64,000 nucleotides of DNA from positions 186,001 through 250,000 of the forward strand of contig NZ_CP048422.1 of assembly GCF_010450875.1 (NCBI RefSeq). The letters run 5' to 3'. Each line of letters begins with the position of its first letter. Position 1 is the first letter of the stretch. Both the position numbers and the translations under genes were made by a program. This DNA comes from Sphingomonas insulae. GTDB lineage: Bacteria > Pseudomonadota > Alphaproteobacteria > Sphingomonadales > Sphingomonadaceae. Positions 31,198 to 39,528 of the stretch are shown here, one piece after another. The notes below the pieces were generated by a model. That model made no database searches. It saw nothing but the letters and a program-made list of their open reading frames with translations, and was not told the origin of the DNA.

Positions 31198-31809
31198 ATG
31201 GCAAGAATGACAATCGGACGCCGCCAACGCCTTGGCCTCGGCGCAGCAGCCCTGATCGCGGTCGGCGCGGCCGGCGGCGCAGGCGCGGTGGCGCTCACCC
31301 GCCCCTCGATCGAGATGGCCCCCACCATCGCCACCCCGATCGCCAGGCTGGGCAGCAGCAACGGCATCGTCACCGTGAAGGGGCGCGTCGCGGAAGTGTT
31401 CGGCGACCGGTTCGTGGTGCAGGACGGCAGCGGCCGCGCGATGATCGATGCGGGCCGCAACGGTACCGGCAGCGTGACCAAGGGTAGCCCGGTGATGGTG
31501 CAGGGCCGCTATGACGAAGGCCAGTTGCGCGCGCGCTTCCTGGTCGATCCCGCCGGGCAGGTCCGCGAAGTCGGTCCGGCGCACGGTCCGCACGGCCCCG
31601 GCGGTCCGGGTGGTCCGGGTGGCCCGGGTGGCCCGGGCAGGGATGGCCCCGGCGGCCCTCGCGGTGACGGCCCGCCGCCGCCCCCGCCGGGTGCCGGCCC
31701 GAACGCCGCGCCGCCGCCGCCCGCCGATGGCCGCGGTACGCCGCCGCCGCCGGTGGCCGCCAACGCCCCCGCGCCGGTCGCCGCGCCGACCGCAACGGCA
31801 CCCCGCTGA
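31198..31809 (+). CDS. Exported OB-fold protein with Gly-Pro-rich collagen-like tail
   Basis: 203 residues. A signal peptide or anchor (LGLGAAALIAVGAAGGAGAVAL) is followed by an OB-like domain (about 55-120: GIVTVKGRVAEVFGDRFVVQDGSGRAMID... QLRARFLVDPAGQVREV), similar to bacterial OB-fold (BOF/YgiW-like) periplasmic proteins. From about residue 128 there are GGPGGPGGPGG repeats and then Pro-rich sequence to the end. Divergent from the two-component operon, so probably its target. Function unknown; the tail suggests an extended periplasmic or wall-associated segment. Confidence 0.82.
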   Translation: MARMTIGRRQRLGLGAAALIAVGAAGGAGAVALTRPSIEMAPTIATPIARLGSSNGIVTVKGRVAEVFGDRFVVQDGSGRAMIDAGRNGTGSVTKGSPVMVQGRYDEGQLRARFLVDPAGQVREVGPAHGPHGPGGPGGPGGPGGPGRDGPGGPRGDGPPPPPPGAGPNAAPPPPADGRGTPPPPVAANAPAPVAAPTATAPR

Positions 31810-31814
31810 ACGGC

Positions 31815-31845
31815 AGCCCCGGTCGCACCACGCGACCGGGGCTTT
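31815..31845 (+). terminator. Probable intrinsic terminator after the OB-fold gene
   Basis: AGCCCCGGTCGC (31815-31826) pairs perfectly with GCGACCGGGGCT (31832-31843) around ACCAC, five bases after the stop codon. Only two further T residues follow, giving a strong stem with a weak U tract. Confidence 0.65.
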
Positions 31846-31876
31846 CGCCGCATCGCATCCGGCGCGATAAGCGGCC

Positions 31877-32512
31877 ATGCCGTTTTCGCCCCACCGCAAC
31901 GATGCGCTGATCGTCATCGACCCCCAGAACGACTTCTGCGCCAATGGCGCGCTGGCGGTCGCGGACGCGGATGCGATCATGCCCGCCATCGCCGACCTCG
32001 CCGCCACGTTCGCGCATGTCATCGTGACGCAGGACTGGCACCCCGCCGGCCACAGCTCGTTCGCCAGCAGCCATCCCGGCGCCACCCCGTTCACGACCGT
32101 CGTCATGCCCTATGGCGAGCAGGTGCTGTGGCCCGACCATTGCGTGCAGGGCAGTCACGGCGCCGCCTTCCACCCCGCCGTCGCCGCCGCCGTGACGAGC
32201 GCTGGCCTGATCCTGCGCAAGGGTCACAATCCGACGATCGACAGCTATTCCGCCTTTCGCGAAAACGACCGCGTCACGCCGACGGGTCTTGCCGGATATC
32301 TGCGCGACATCGGCGTGACGCGCTGCGTGCTGGTCGGCCTCGCCTACGATTTCTGCGTCGGCTGGTCGGCGCTGGATGCGGTGGAGCACGGGTTCGAGGC
32401 GGTCGTGCTGCGCGACCTCACCCGCGCCATCGCGATGCCGCTGGCGGATGGCCGCACCACCGTCGACGAGACGGAGGTGCGGTTCGCCGCGGCGGGCGTC
32501 GTGCTGGCCTAG
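31877..32512 (+). CDS. pncA: Nicotinamidase/pyrazinamidase
   Basis: 211 residues. Hydrolyses nicotinamide to nicotinate in NAD salvage. The cysteine hydrolase triad is visible: Asp15 (LIVIDPQNDF), Lys in LRKGHNPTIDSYSAF and Cys in GLAYDFCVGWSAL. Metal ligands occur in TQDWHPAGHSSFAS. Full length, normal for the family. Its TAG shares the bases CTAG (32509-32512) with the stop of the convergent PL22 gene. Confidence 0.95.
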   Translation: MPFSPHRNDALIVIDPQNDFCANGALAVADADAIMPAIADLAATFAHVIVTQDWHPAGHSSFASSHPGATPFTTVVMPYGEQVLWPDHCVQGSHGAAFHPAVAAAVTSAGLILRKGHNPTIDSYSAFRENDRVTPTGLAGYLRDIGVTRCVLVGLAYDFCVGWSALDAVEHGFEAVVLRDLTRAIAMPLADGRTTVDETEVRFAAAGVVLA

Positions 32513-33756
32513 CGTCCGGTCGCCGCGGCCCCGGTCGCGACGGCATAGATCGCCGGCGCGCCCTCCATATTGGTGCGATAGACGATCCACTTGCCGTCGG
32601 GCGTGAAATGCTCGTTGGGTTCCAGCGTGTAGTCGTGCGTCGCCAGGTTCGCGAGCCGGGTCGTTTCCAACACCCCCGGCGCGATCAGGCCCGGTTGCGG
32701 CGTTGCGGTAGGCCTCGCCGCGAACAGGCTGATCCACTTGCCCGCATTGCTGCCATCGCCGGCGAAGACGCTGCGGTCGGGGGATTGGGTGAAGTGATAC
32801 GAGCCCTGATCCTCGCCGATCGCATAGCGACTGCGCGCGCCGGTGGTCACGTCATAGCTCGACAGCCAGCCCGCGCCCTTTGCCGGGGTACGCAGGTCGT
32901 ACCAGATCGTCCGCCCGTCGCTGCTCCAGAATTCATGGCCGGCGATTTCCCCCGCCATTGTCCTGGTATGCACCTTGGTCAGCCCCGTGCCGTCGGTGCG
33001 GATCGTCCAGATGCGGTCGACCTTGTCCCACGGCCCTTCATGGCAGAACATCAGCAGCCTGGGGTCGGTCGGCGAGAACTGGACGTGGTTCAGCCAGTCG
33101 GTCGCGCGATGGATCGTCCGTCGCCGGCCATCGGCGATGGCGACGCTGTACATCTCCATCGGTACCCGCGCGGCCAGCCGCGCCGCCATCCATTGCCCCT
33201 TGGCGGCGGCGAACGACAGCGGCCTGCCGTCCGGCCCGGTACCGGAATAGGTCGGCGCGCCGGTCTTCGGATCGCGCCGGCCCTGCGCGGCGATGGCGGG
33301 CGGCGGCGGCTGCAACTCGCGTTCGCCCGCCAGCAGCGTTTCGTCGGCGTTGATCGCCTCGATCCGCCCGCCCGGCACGTCGGCGATCTTGCGCGTCGCC
33401 CCGCTGTCGAGGTCGACGCGCCAGACCTGGAACGGCCCGCCGTCGTCCACCGCGACGTCGCGGATGGTGTAATAGGCGCTGCGGCTGCGTGGCCCGGCGA
33501 ACAGCAGCCGGTCGACCTTCGCCCGCAGCACCAGTCGCGTGTTCCACGTCTTGAGGTCGACCACCCGGATGCCGTCGGGCGTCAGATAGATCATCAGGTC
33601 GCCCTGCGGCGTGAACGGATTATAGTTGAAATACAGCGCGTAATTGCCCGGTGTGGCATCGATGCGGACGATCTGCCGGCCGGTGGTCGGATCGATCCAC
33701 GACGCCGGGATGGCGAGCGTCGTGGCGGCGGCGGCGGCAAGCAGGGTCGTCAGCAT
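32509..33756 (-). CDS. Oligogalacturonate lyase-like protein (PL22), first copy
   Basis: 415-residue seven-bladed propeller of the PL22 oligogalacturonide lyase family, which cleaves small pectin oligomers by beta-elimination. Family segments are WIDPTTGRQIVRI, DWLNHVQFSPTDPRLLMFCHEGPWDKVDRIW, EIAGHEFWSSDGRTIWYDLRTP, YHFTQSPD and HFTPDGKWIVYRTNM. Compared with the second copy at 50832 the segment after YDLRTP is diverged (AKGAGWLSSYDVTTG), so activity could differ. A short hydrophobic N-terminus (MLTTLLAAAAATTLAIPA) acts as signal peptide. Six bases downstream of a TonB receptor gene, hence in one operon. Confidence 0.88.
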   Translation of the reverse strand: MLTTLLAAAAATTLAIPASWIDPTTGRQIVRIDATPGNYALYFNYNPFTPQGDLMIYLTPDGIRVVDLKTWNTRLVLRAKVDRLLFAGPRSRSAYYTIRDVAVDDGGPFQVWRVDLDSGATRKIADVPGGRIEAINADETLLAGERELQPPPPAIAAQGRRDPKTGAPTYSGTGPDGRPLSFAAAKGQWMAARLAARVPMEMYSVAIADGRRRTIHRATDWLNHVQFSPTDPRLLMFCHEGPWDKVDRIWTIRTDGTGLTKVHTRTMAGEIAGHEFWSSDGRTIWYDLRTPAKGAGWLSSYDVTTGARSRYAIGEDQGSYHFTQSPDRSVFAGDGSNAGKWISLFAARPTATPQPGLIAPGVLETTRLANLATHDYTLEPNEHFTPDGKWIVYRTNMEGAPAIYAVATGAAATGR

Positions 33757-33762
33757 CGATCG

Positions 33763-36700
33763 TCAGAACCGCGCCGTCGCGCCGATGGTGAACGTGCGCC
33801 CGATGCGCGTTTCGAACAGCGTGTCCTGCCGCTTGCTGTCGATGTACAGCGAGTTGCGCTCGTCGGTGATGTTCTGCACCTCGGCGATCAGCTTGAACTG
33901 GTCGGTGATGTTGAACGAGGCGGAGGCGTCGACGAACGTGTTCGGGCGGTTGCCCTGCAAGTCGCTGCCCGGCGATGCCGGAATGCCGCGGATGTACCGG
34001 TCGCGATAGCTTGCCGTGCCGCGGATGCTGAAGCGCTTGTCTTCGTAATAGATCGTGCCGCTCGCCGAATTCTTCGACAGGCCGACGAGGTCGGCGGTGG
34101 TCGTGACGGTCGGTACGCCGTTCACCGAGGCGAGGATGTAGGTGATCTTCGACGTCACCCGGTTGTAGTTCGCCAGGACGCCGAGATTGCTGAGGAAGCT
34201 GGGCAGGAAGTCGAGCTGGACCTGGGCATTGACCTCGAACCCCTTCAACTTGCCCCCCGGCGTGTTGAGCGGCTGGCTGACGGTGAAGATCTCGCTGGGA
34301 TCGGTGCTGGTATTGGCGAGCAAAGCACTCGGCAGGCCGAGCTGGTTGAACGGGATCTGGCTCGATATGCGCTGCACGTAGGTGCCGATATCCTTGTAGT
34401 AACCGGCGATCGACAGCAGCGATCCGGGCTTGAAATACCATTCGAGGCCAAGGTCGGCGGTATTGGCGCGGATCGGGTCGAGCAGCGGATTGTTGAGCGT
34501 GCCGGTCCGAGTCGTCGCGGTGACGCCGCTGTTCGGCGCCAGCGACGGCAGGTCGGGGCGCGACATCACCTTTGCCCCCGACAGGCGCAGCAGCAGTTCT
34601 GGCTGCAATTCGAACACCACGTTGGCGGACGGCAGCCAGTCGTTGTAGCTGCGGTCGACCACCGCACGCTGGCCGCGCAGGCCGGTCGGCGTGGTCGCAT
34701 CGGCGACCGGGATGAAGCCGACCGAATGCTGGTTGGTGCGCACGTAGCGGACGCCGAAGTCGCCGCGCACCGGAATCGGCAGCGCCGACTGGGTGTCGAA
34801 CTGCGCCATGGCGTACGCACTCGTCACCTGTTCGCGGATCTGCGACACCGCGGCGCCGCATTCCGAACCGCAATATCGCACGCCGGCGAAGTTGAACGTC
34901 TTTTCCCACGCCTCGCTGTCGATCGCGACCCAGCTGGCGGGCGCGCCGGTGCCGAACAATTTGTCCACGCCGGTGATCTGGCGGGTGATGCTGGCCAGCG
35001 TCGTACCGGCCGGCAGCGCGGTGACCACCGTCTGCGACAGATAGGGCAGCTTGCCGTCCGAGTGGAAATCGGATTCGCGATACTGGCCGCCGGCACGGAC
35101 CGTGAAGCCGGGTGCCGCCTTCCAGTCGAAATTGGCTTCGTAGGTCTGGTTGACGGTGGTCTGCTTCAGCGGGCGCGCCTGGAAACTGAAGCCGCCCAAT
35201 ACGGTGCCGTCCGACAGCGCGGGCGCGTAGGCGAAGTTTGCCGGATCGGCGACGTCGAAGCCGAAGCCCAGCGTCGGCGTGTTGCCGCCATTGCGGAAAT
35301 CGATCGTGAAATTGTCGGTGTCGATCGCGTCGATGAAGGTCTGCAGGCGCTTCTTGCCGTCCAGGATCGACTTGTTGACGCCCGCCATCAAGGTCACCCG
35401 GAGGGTGTCGCTGAGGTCATGCTCCAGGTTCCAGTTCACCTGACCGAAGCTGGACACATAGTGATCGACCAGACCTTCCGACCGCACGTCGACGCCATCG
35501 AAGGTGCCGTTGGTCAACGATCCCAACGAATCGAACGCGATGTCGCGCACCGACGTCATCGGCTGGCCGTTGTTGGTGACGCTGCGGCCGAAGGACAGGG
35601 CGGCGATGTAATTGTCGCGGCGGGTGACATCGAGGCGCGAATAGAGACCATCGATCCACATGTTCGTCGCATCGTCGGGCCGCCATTGCAGCGTGGCCGA
35701 TCCGCCGATCCGCTCCTGCGTCTGTTCGGAATTCACGTAGCGCGGCAGACGCGGCAGGAAGGCGCCGCTGCCCTGGACGTTGGGCAGGTCGGGCCGGCGC
35801 AGGCCGATCACCGTATTATACGCCGCCGCGGTGCTGGTCCGCGGATTGCCGGTGCTGCACAATGTCGCGGTCGCGCCCTTGGTACCCAGCGGCGGGCTGA
35901 TCGGCGCATAGCCGACCGGCGTACAGAAGGGCGCGTTGACGCCGTTGGTGGTCAGGCCGTTGGTATTGGCCGACAGGATGTCCACCGCGGAATAGCCGAC
36001 CTCGCGCGTTTCGCGCTTCTGGTACGATCCGGACGCCAGGATGCCGAACTTGCCATCGCCGAACTGCTTGGACACCAGCAGCGATGCGCGCGGGTTCACC
36101 TTTTTCGACAATTCGCCGTAGATGCCGCGCAGCGTGGCGGCGACGACGAAATCCTGCTTGTAGTCGAGCGGCTTAGGTGCGCGCAGATCGACCGTCGCAC
36201 CCAGCGATCCCTCTTCCAGATCGGCGGACGGCGTCTTGCGTACGGTCAGGGCCGAGAAGATTTCCGATGGAAAGACGTTGAAGTCGAAGCTGCGGCCGGC
36301 GTTCTGCGCGCCATAGATGTCGGAAGAACCGGTCTGCGCCGTGCCTTCCATGCCGTTGATGCGGACACGGGTGAAGGCGGCGCCGAGGCCGCGGACCGAG
36401 ATGTTGCGCCCTTCGCCGCCGTCGCCGCGTGCCAGCGACACACCCGGCACGCGCTGCATCGATTCGGCGAGGTTGGAATCGGGGAATTTGCCGATGTCTT
36501 CGGCGACGATGCTGTCGACCGCCGCGGTTTCCAGCCGCTTCTGGTTGAGCGCGCTGTTGAGCGAGGCGCGAAAGCCGGTGACGACGATCTCGTCGCCATC
36601 GCCCTGCACGGCCGGTGTCTGGTCGGCGGCGGTGGTCGCGGCGGGGGTTTCCAGCGCGGTCGAATCGGCGGACGGCGTCTGTCGCTGCTGCGGCAGCGGC

Positions 36701-36825
36701 GCGGGGCTGGGGTTCGAACCCGCGGTCCCACCCGCCTGTGCGATGGCCGGCGCCGCGGCCAGACCGGCGATCAACGCCGCGATGGATGCCGTCGCGCGGA
36801 TCCTGGGCAAGTGACCATTGAGCAT
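33763..36825 (-). CDS. TonB-dependent receptor of the glycan locus
   Basis: 1020 residues. Signal peptide (LIAGLAAAPAIAQ), Pro/Ala/Thr-rich linker, TonB box-like DEIVVTGFRASL, plug (DIGKFPDSNLAESMQRVPGVS, GEGRNISVRGLGAAFTRVRINGME) and a barrel ending GRTFTIGATARF. This plug style is the large carbohydrate-type receptor of Caulobacter and sphingomonads. The neighbouring lyase, six bases downstream, points to pectin oligomers as cargo; the GH2 gene upstream may extend the substrate range. The ATG at 36825 has GAGAGGGG upstream. The 185-base upstream gap holds a candidate operator. Confidence 0.94.
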   Translation of the reverse strand: MLNGHLPRIRATASIAALIAGLAAAPAIAQAGGTAGSNPSPAPLPQQRQTPSADSTALETPAATTAADQTPAVQGDGDEIVVTGFRASLNSALNQKRLETAAVDSIVAEDIGKFPDSNLAESMQRVPGVSLARGDGGEGRNISVRGLGAAFTRVRINGMEGTAQTGSSDIYGAQNAGRSFDFNVFPSEIFSALTVRKTPSADLEEGSLGATVDLRAPKPLDYKQDFVVAATLRGIYGELSKKVNPRASLLVSKQFGDGKFGILASGSYQKRETREVGYSAVDILSANTNGLTTNGVNAPFCTPVGYAPISPPLGTKGATATLCSTGNPRTSTAAAYNTVIGLRRPDLPNVQGSGAFLPRLPRYVNSEQTQERIGGSATLQWRPDDATNMWIDGLYSRLDVTRRDNYIAALSFGRSVTNNGQPMTSVRDIAFDSLGSLTNGTFDGVDVRSEGLVDHYVSSFGQVNWNLEHDLSDTLRVTLMAGVNKSILDGKKRLQTFIDAIDTDNFTIDFRNGGNTPTLGFGFDVADPANFAYAPALSDGTVLGGFSFQARPLKQTTVNQTYEANFDWKAAPGFTVRAGGQYRESDFHSDGKLPYLSQTVVTALPAGTTLASITRQITGVDKLFGTGAPASWVAIDSEAWEKTFNFAGVRYCGSECGAAVSQIREQVTSAYAMAQFDTQSALPIPVRGDFGVRYVRTNQHSVGFIPVADATTPTGLRGQRAVVDRSYNDWLPSANVVFELQPELLLRLSGAKVMSRPDLPSLAPNSGVTATTRTGTLNNPLLDPIRANTADLGLEWYFKPGSLLSIAGYYKDIGTYVQRISSQIPFNQLGLPSALLANTSTDPSEIFTVSQPLNTPGGKLKGFEVNAQVQLDFLPSFLSNLGVLANYNRVTSKITYILASVNGVPTVTTTADLVGLSKNSASGTIYYEDKRFSIRGTASYRDRYIRGIPASPGSDLQGNRPNTFVDASASFNITDQFKLIAEVQNITDERNSLYIDSKRQDTLFETRIGRTFTIGATARF

Positions 36826-36902
36826 GCTGCGTCCCCTCTCCTGTTGCCATGGCCGGATGACGTCCGGCTTCTCGGCTTGGGGGACACGCTATTCGGCAAC
36901 GG

Positions 36903-36932
36903 TGTCAGGTCAAGCCATTATCTGCCCTGACA
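36903..36932. promoter_or_regulatory. Candidate operator upstream of the glycan TonB receptor
   Basis: TGTCAGG (36903-36909) and CCTGACA (36926-36932) are perfect 7-base inverted arms with a 16-base AT-richer centre, about 78 bases before the receptor ATG. An AATCCACATG word follows at once, close to the AATCCACATT word before the receptor at 50646. Confidence 0.4.
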
Positions 36933-37010
36933 ATCCACATGTTGGGAAGTGCGTGCCATCAACATACTCCGACGCGTCATTTTTCGCGATTGTGTCGTAT
37001 CGGCCACATC

Positions 37011-39446
37011 CTAGGGCCGTGCGATAGCGGCGATCGTCGCATCCGCCAGCCCGTCGGCATGGGCCGTCAGCGTGAACCGGCCAGTCCCCTTGCCGCGGAC
37101 GAAGGCGACGGCGCGACCGCCCGCGACCTGCCGGACGCTGGCGGTGAACGGCGTGTGATCCGTGATGCTGCCGTTGTCGAACGCGGCGAGTGCACCCGGC
37201 CCCTGGATGCTCAGCGCGATCGGCGTCGTCGCATCCGGCACCACCACCCCGCGCGCATCCACCACCTGCACCTCGACCGCGACGACATCGTCGAACCCGG
37301 AACCGACGCGCGTCGCCTCAGGCACCAGCCGTATCGCACGTGCCGGCCCGGCCGTGCGCAGGACGTCCTCGGCCACCTTGCGGCCGGCGCGGTAGCCCAC
37401 TGCCCGCAATTCGCCCGCGACGAACGGCACCGTCCAGGTGATCGCACTGTCGTCGGCATGGCGCGGCTTGCGGCCCAGCGATCGGCCGTTCAGCAGCAAT
37501 TCGACCGTATCGGCATTGGCATAGACCTCGACCGTCTCGTCATGCCGGCCGCGATCCGTCGGCGACCAGTCGGCGAGCGCCCCCGGCCCCTTGGGCTGCG
37601 GCACGGCGATGCCGACCATCGTCGGCATCTCGCTGACGTCGATCACCGGGGTCACCCGCCGCGCGATCTTCACCACCGGCGCCTGCGACCACCAGCTTGC
37701 CCGTTCCCAGCCGATCGGCTTGACGCCGTCGACCCGGTCGACCAGCCCGGACGGATTGCTGATCGCGGGCCAGCCGATCCGGTCCGCCTCGCCCAGATAG
37801 TCGGCGCCCGTCCACAGGAACATGCCCGCATAGGCCGGATCGTCGCGCACCACGATCCAGCTCCCCCGGTTCTTGCTGTTCTCCGTCCCGATGATCGCGC
37901 GCGACGGCTTGTCGGCATGCGCCTTGGCCAGTTCGGTCTCGCGATAATTCTGCCCGACCACGTCGAGCAGGTCAGCGGTGCCGTTCTCGTAATCATGCGT
38001 CGTGTTGGGCCGGAACAACGCCATCGTCACCGGGCGGGTCGGGTCCTCGGCATGGAAGACCGCCTTCAACCGTTCGATGATCGACTGCGCGACCAGGGGA
38101 TAGGGCGTGTCGTGGATCTCGTTGCCGATCGACCAGATTACGACACTGGGATGATTGCGATCGCGCCGCACGAAATCGCGCGCGTCGATCGACGACCAGT
38201 CGGTGAAGAACAGGTGATAGTCCTGCGGGTTCTTCGCCACCGTCCACATGTCGAACGCCTCGTCCATGACGATCAGCCCGAGCCGGTCGCACAGGTCGAG
38301 GAATTCGGGCGAGAAGGGATGATGCGCGGTCCGGATCGCGTTGACGCCCAGCCGTTGCAGGCCGCGCAGCCGCCGTTCGTAGACCGCCAGCGGCACCGCC
38401 ATGCCGAACGGCCCGCCATCGGCGTGGATCGCGACCCCCTTCAGCTTGACGTTGCGGCCGTTGAGCCAGAATCCGGTCGCGGGCACGAACCGCGCATCGC
38501 GCACGCCGAACGGCACGCGCTCTTCGTACAGCACGTTGCCGTCCGCGGCGCGAACGCGGACGAGCGCGCTGTAGAGCGCGGGATCGCCGATGTCCCAGCG
38601 GCGGGGGTTGGCAAGCCGGCCCGTCACCGCCAGCGCCGTCGTGCGGCCCGCGGGCAGCGTCGTCGTGTCACTGGTGAAGGCCGTCAGTTCGCGGCCGTCC
38701 GGGGTGCGGATCACCGCCTCCAGCCGGGCCATGACCGGTGCGGCGGACTGGTTGACGACGGCGCTGCCGATCGACAGGTCGGCGATGGCCGCATCGAGGG
38801 CGGACACGCGGACCTGCGTACCCCAGGTGTCGGCATGGACGTCGCCGGTGACGACCAGCCGGACGTGGCGATAGATGCCGCCGCCGGCATACCAGCGCGA
38901 TGCCGGCTGCGATGCTGTGTCGGCGCGCACCGCCAGGACGTTCTCGCCGGCGTGCAGGTGCGGCGTGACCTCGTACCGGAAACTGGCGTAGCCGCTGGGG
39001 CGATAGCCGACGTGGTGGCCGTTGATCCACACGCCCGATCGCTCCATCACCCCGTCGAATTCGACGAAGACACGTTTGCCGGCGGCATCGGCGGGCAGGG
39101 TGAAATGCTTGCGGTACCAGGCCACGCCGCTCGGCAGGAACGCACCCGACCCGGTCGCGGCGGCATGTTCGTCGAAGGGGCCGGCGATCGCCCAGTCGTG
39201 CGGCAGGTCGACGCTGGTCCAGGCGGCATCGGCAAAGCCCGCGGCCTCCGCCCCCGCCACGTCGCCGCGCGTGAAGCGCCAGTCGCTATCGAACGAACGC
39301 GCGCCCAGCGGCCGTGCGGCCAGCGGCGCGGCCATCGCCAGCGGGGCCATCGCCAGCGGGGCCATCGCCAGCGGGGCCATCGCCAGCGCTGCCATCGCCG
39401 CCGCCCTGATCGCTGCGATAGTCCCTGCCCGGTGCCACCACGCCAT
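37011..39446 (-). CDS. Glycoside hydrolase family 2 (beta-galactosidase-like)
   Basis: 811 residues, exported. After a signal region come the sugar-binding domain (FDSDWRFTRGD... WYRKHFTLPADAAGKRVFVEFDGVMERS), an Ig-like domain, the TIM barrel with acid/base Glu443 (VVIWSIGNEIHD) and nucleophile Glu522 (AIIGTENSKNRG), and C-terminal GH2 beta domains. The exact activity (beta-galactosidase or another) is not decidable. The ATG at 39446 gives a signal peptide; the frame is open upstream but not signal-like. The signal peptide contains four copies of a 15-base repeat. Same strand as the receptor and lyase downstream. Confidence 0.92.
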   Translation of the reverse strand: MAWWHRAGTIAAIRAAAMAALAMAPLAMAPLAMAPLAMAAPLAARPLGARSFDSDWRFTRGDVAGAEAAGFADAAWTSVDLPHDWAIAGPFDEHAAATGSGAFLPSGVAWYRKHFTLPADAAGKRVFVEFDGVMERSGVWINGHHVGYRPSGYASFRYEVTPHLHAGENVLAVRADTASQPASRWYAGGGIYRHVRLVVTGDVHADTWGTQVRVSALDAAIADLSIGSAVVNQSAAPVMARLEAVIRTPDGRELTAFTSDTTTLPAGRTTALAVTGRLANPRRWDIGDPALYSALVRVRAADGNVLYEERVPFGVRDARFVPATGFWLNGRNVKLKGVAIHADGGPFGMAVPLAVYERRLRGLQRLGVNAIRTAHHPFSPEFLDLCDRLGLIVMDEAFDMWTVAKNPQDYHLFFTDWSSIDARDFVRRDRNHPSVVIWSIGNEIHDTPYPLVAQSIIERLKAVFHAEDPTRPVTMALFRPNTTHDYENGTADLLDVVGQNYRETELAKAHADKPSRAIIGTENSKNRGSWIVVRDDPAYAGMFLWTGADYLGEADRIGWPAISNPSGLVDRVDGVKPIGWERASWWSQAPVVKIARRVTPVIDVSEMPTMVGIAVPQPKGPGALADWSPTDRGRHDETVEVYANADTVELLLNGRSLGRKPRHADDSAITWTVPFVAGELRAVGYRAGRKVAEDVLRTAGPARAIRLVPEATRVGSGFDDVVAVEVQVVDARGVVVPDATTPIALSIQGPGALAAFDNGSITDHTPFTASVRQVAGGRAVAFVRGKGTGRFTLTAHADGLADATIAAIARP
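39331..39390 (-). repeat. Four tandem 15-base repeats in the GH2 signal peptide
   Basis: The unit GCCATCGCCAGCGGG (plus strand) occurs at 39331, 39346, 39361 and 39376, the last copy differing in its final two bases. In the protein it gives iterated A-M-A-P-L units in the hydrophobic core of the signal peptide. Unit length is a multiple of three, so copy-number change would alter signal length without a frameshift. Confidence 0.85.
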
Positions 39447-39528
39447 CGCTCTCTCTCCCGTCCTGTTTCGCACATCATGCGACGCTGGACGGCCTTTCGC
39501 AATGTATATCATGGTCTCACATATTGGA

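Noticed and set aside
36705..36735. A GGGTTCGAACCC word resembling a tRNA T-arm
   Set aside because: It falls in the linker-coding part of a TonB receptor, with no acceptor, D or anticodon arms around it.
32128..36930. A 1600-codon open frame on the plus strand
   Set aside because: It lies antisense to the PL22 and TonB receptor genes, is dominated by Arg/Gly/Ala, and shows no family features; it is a GC-rich shadow frame.
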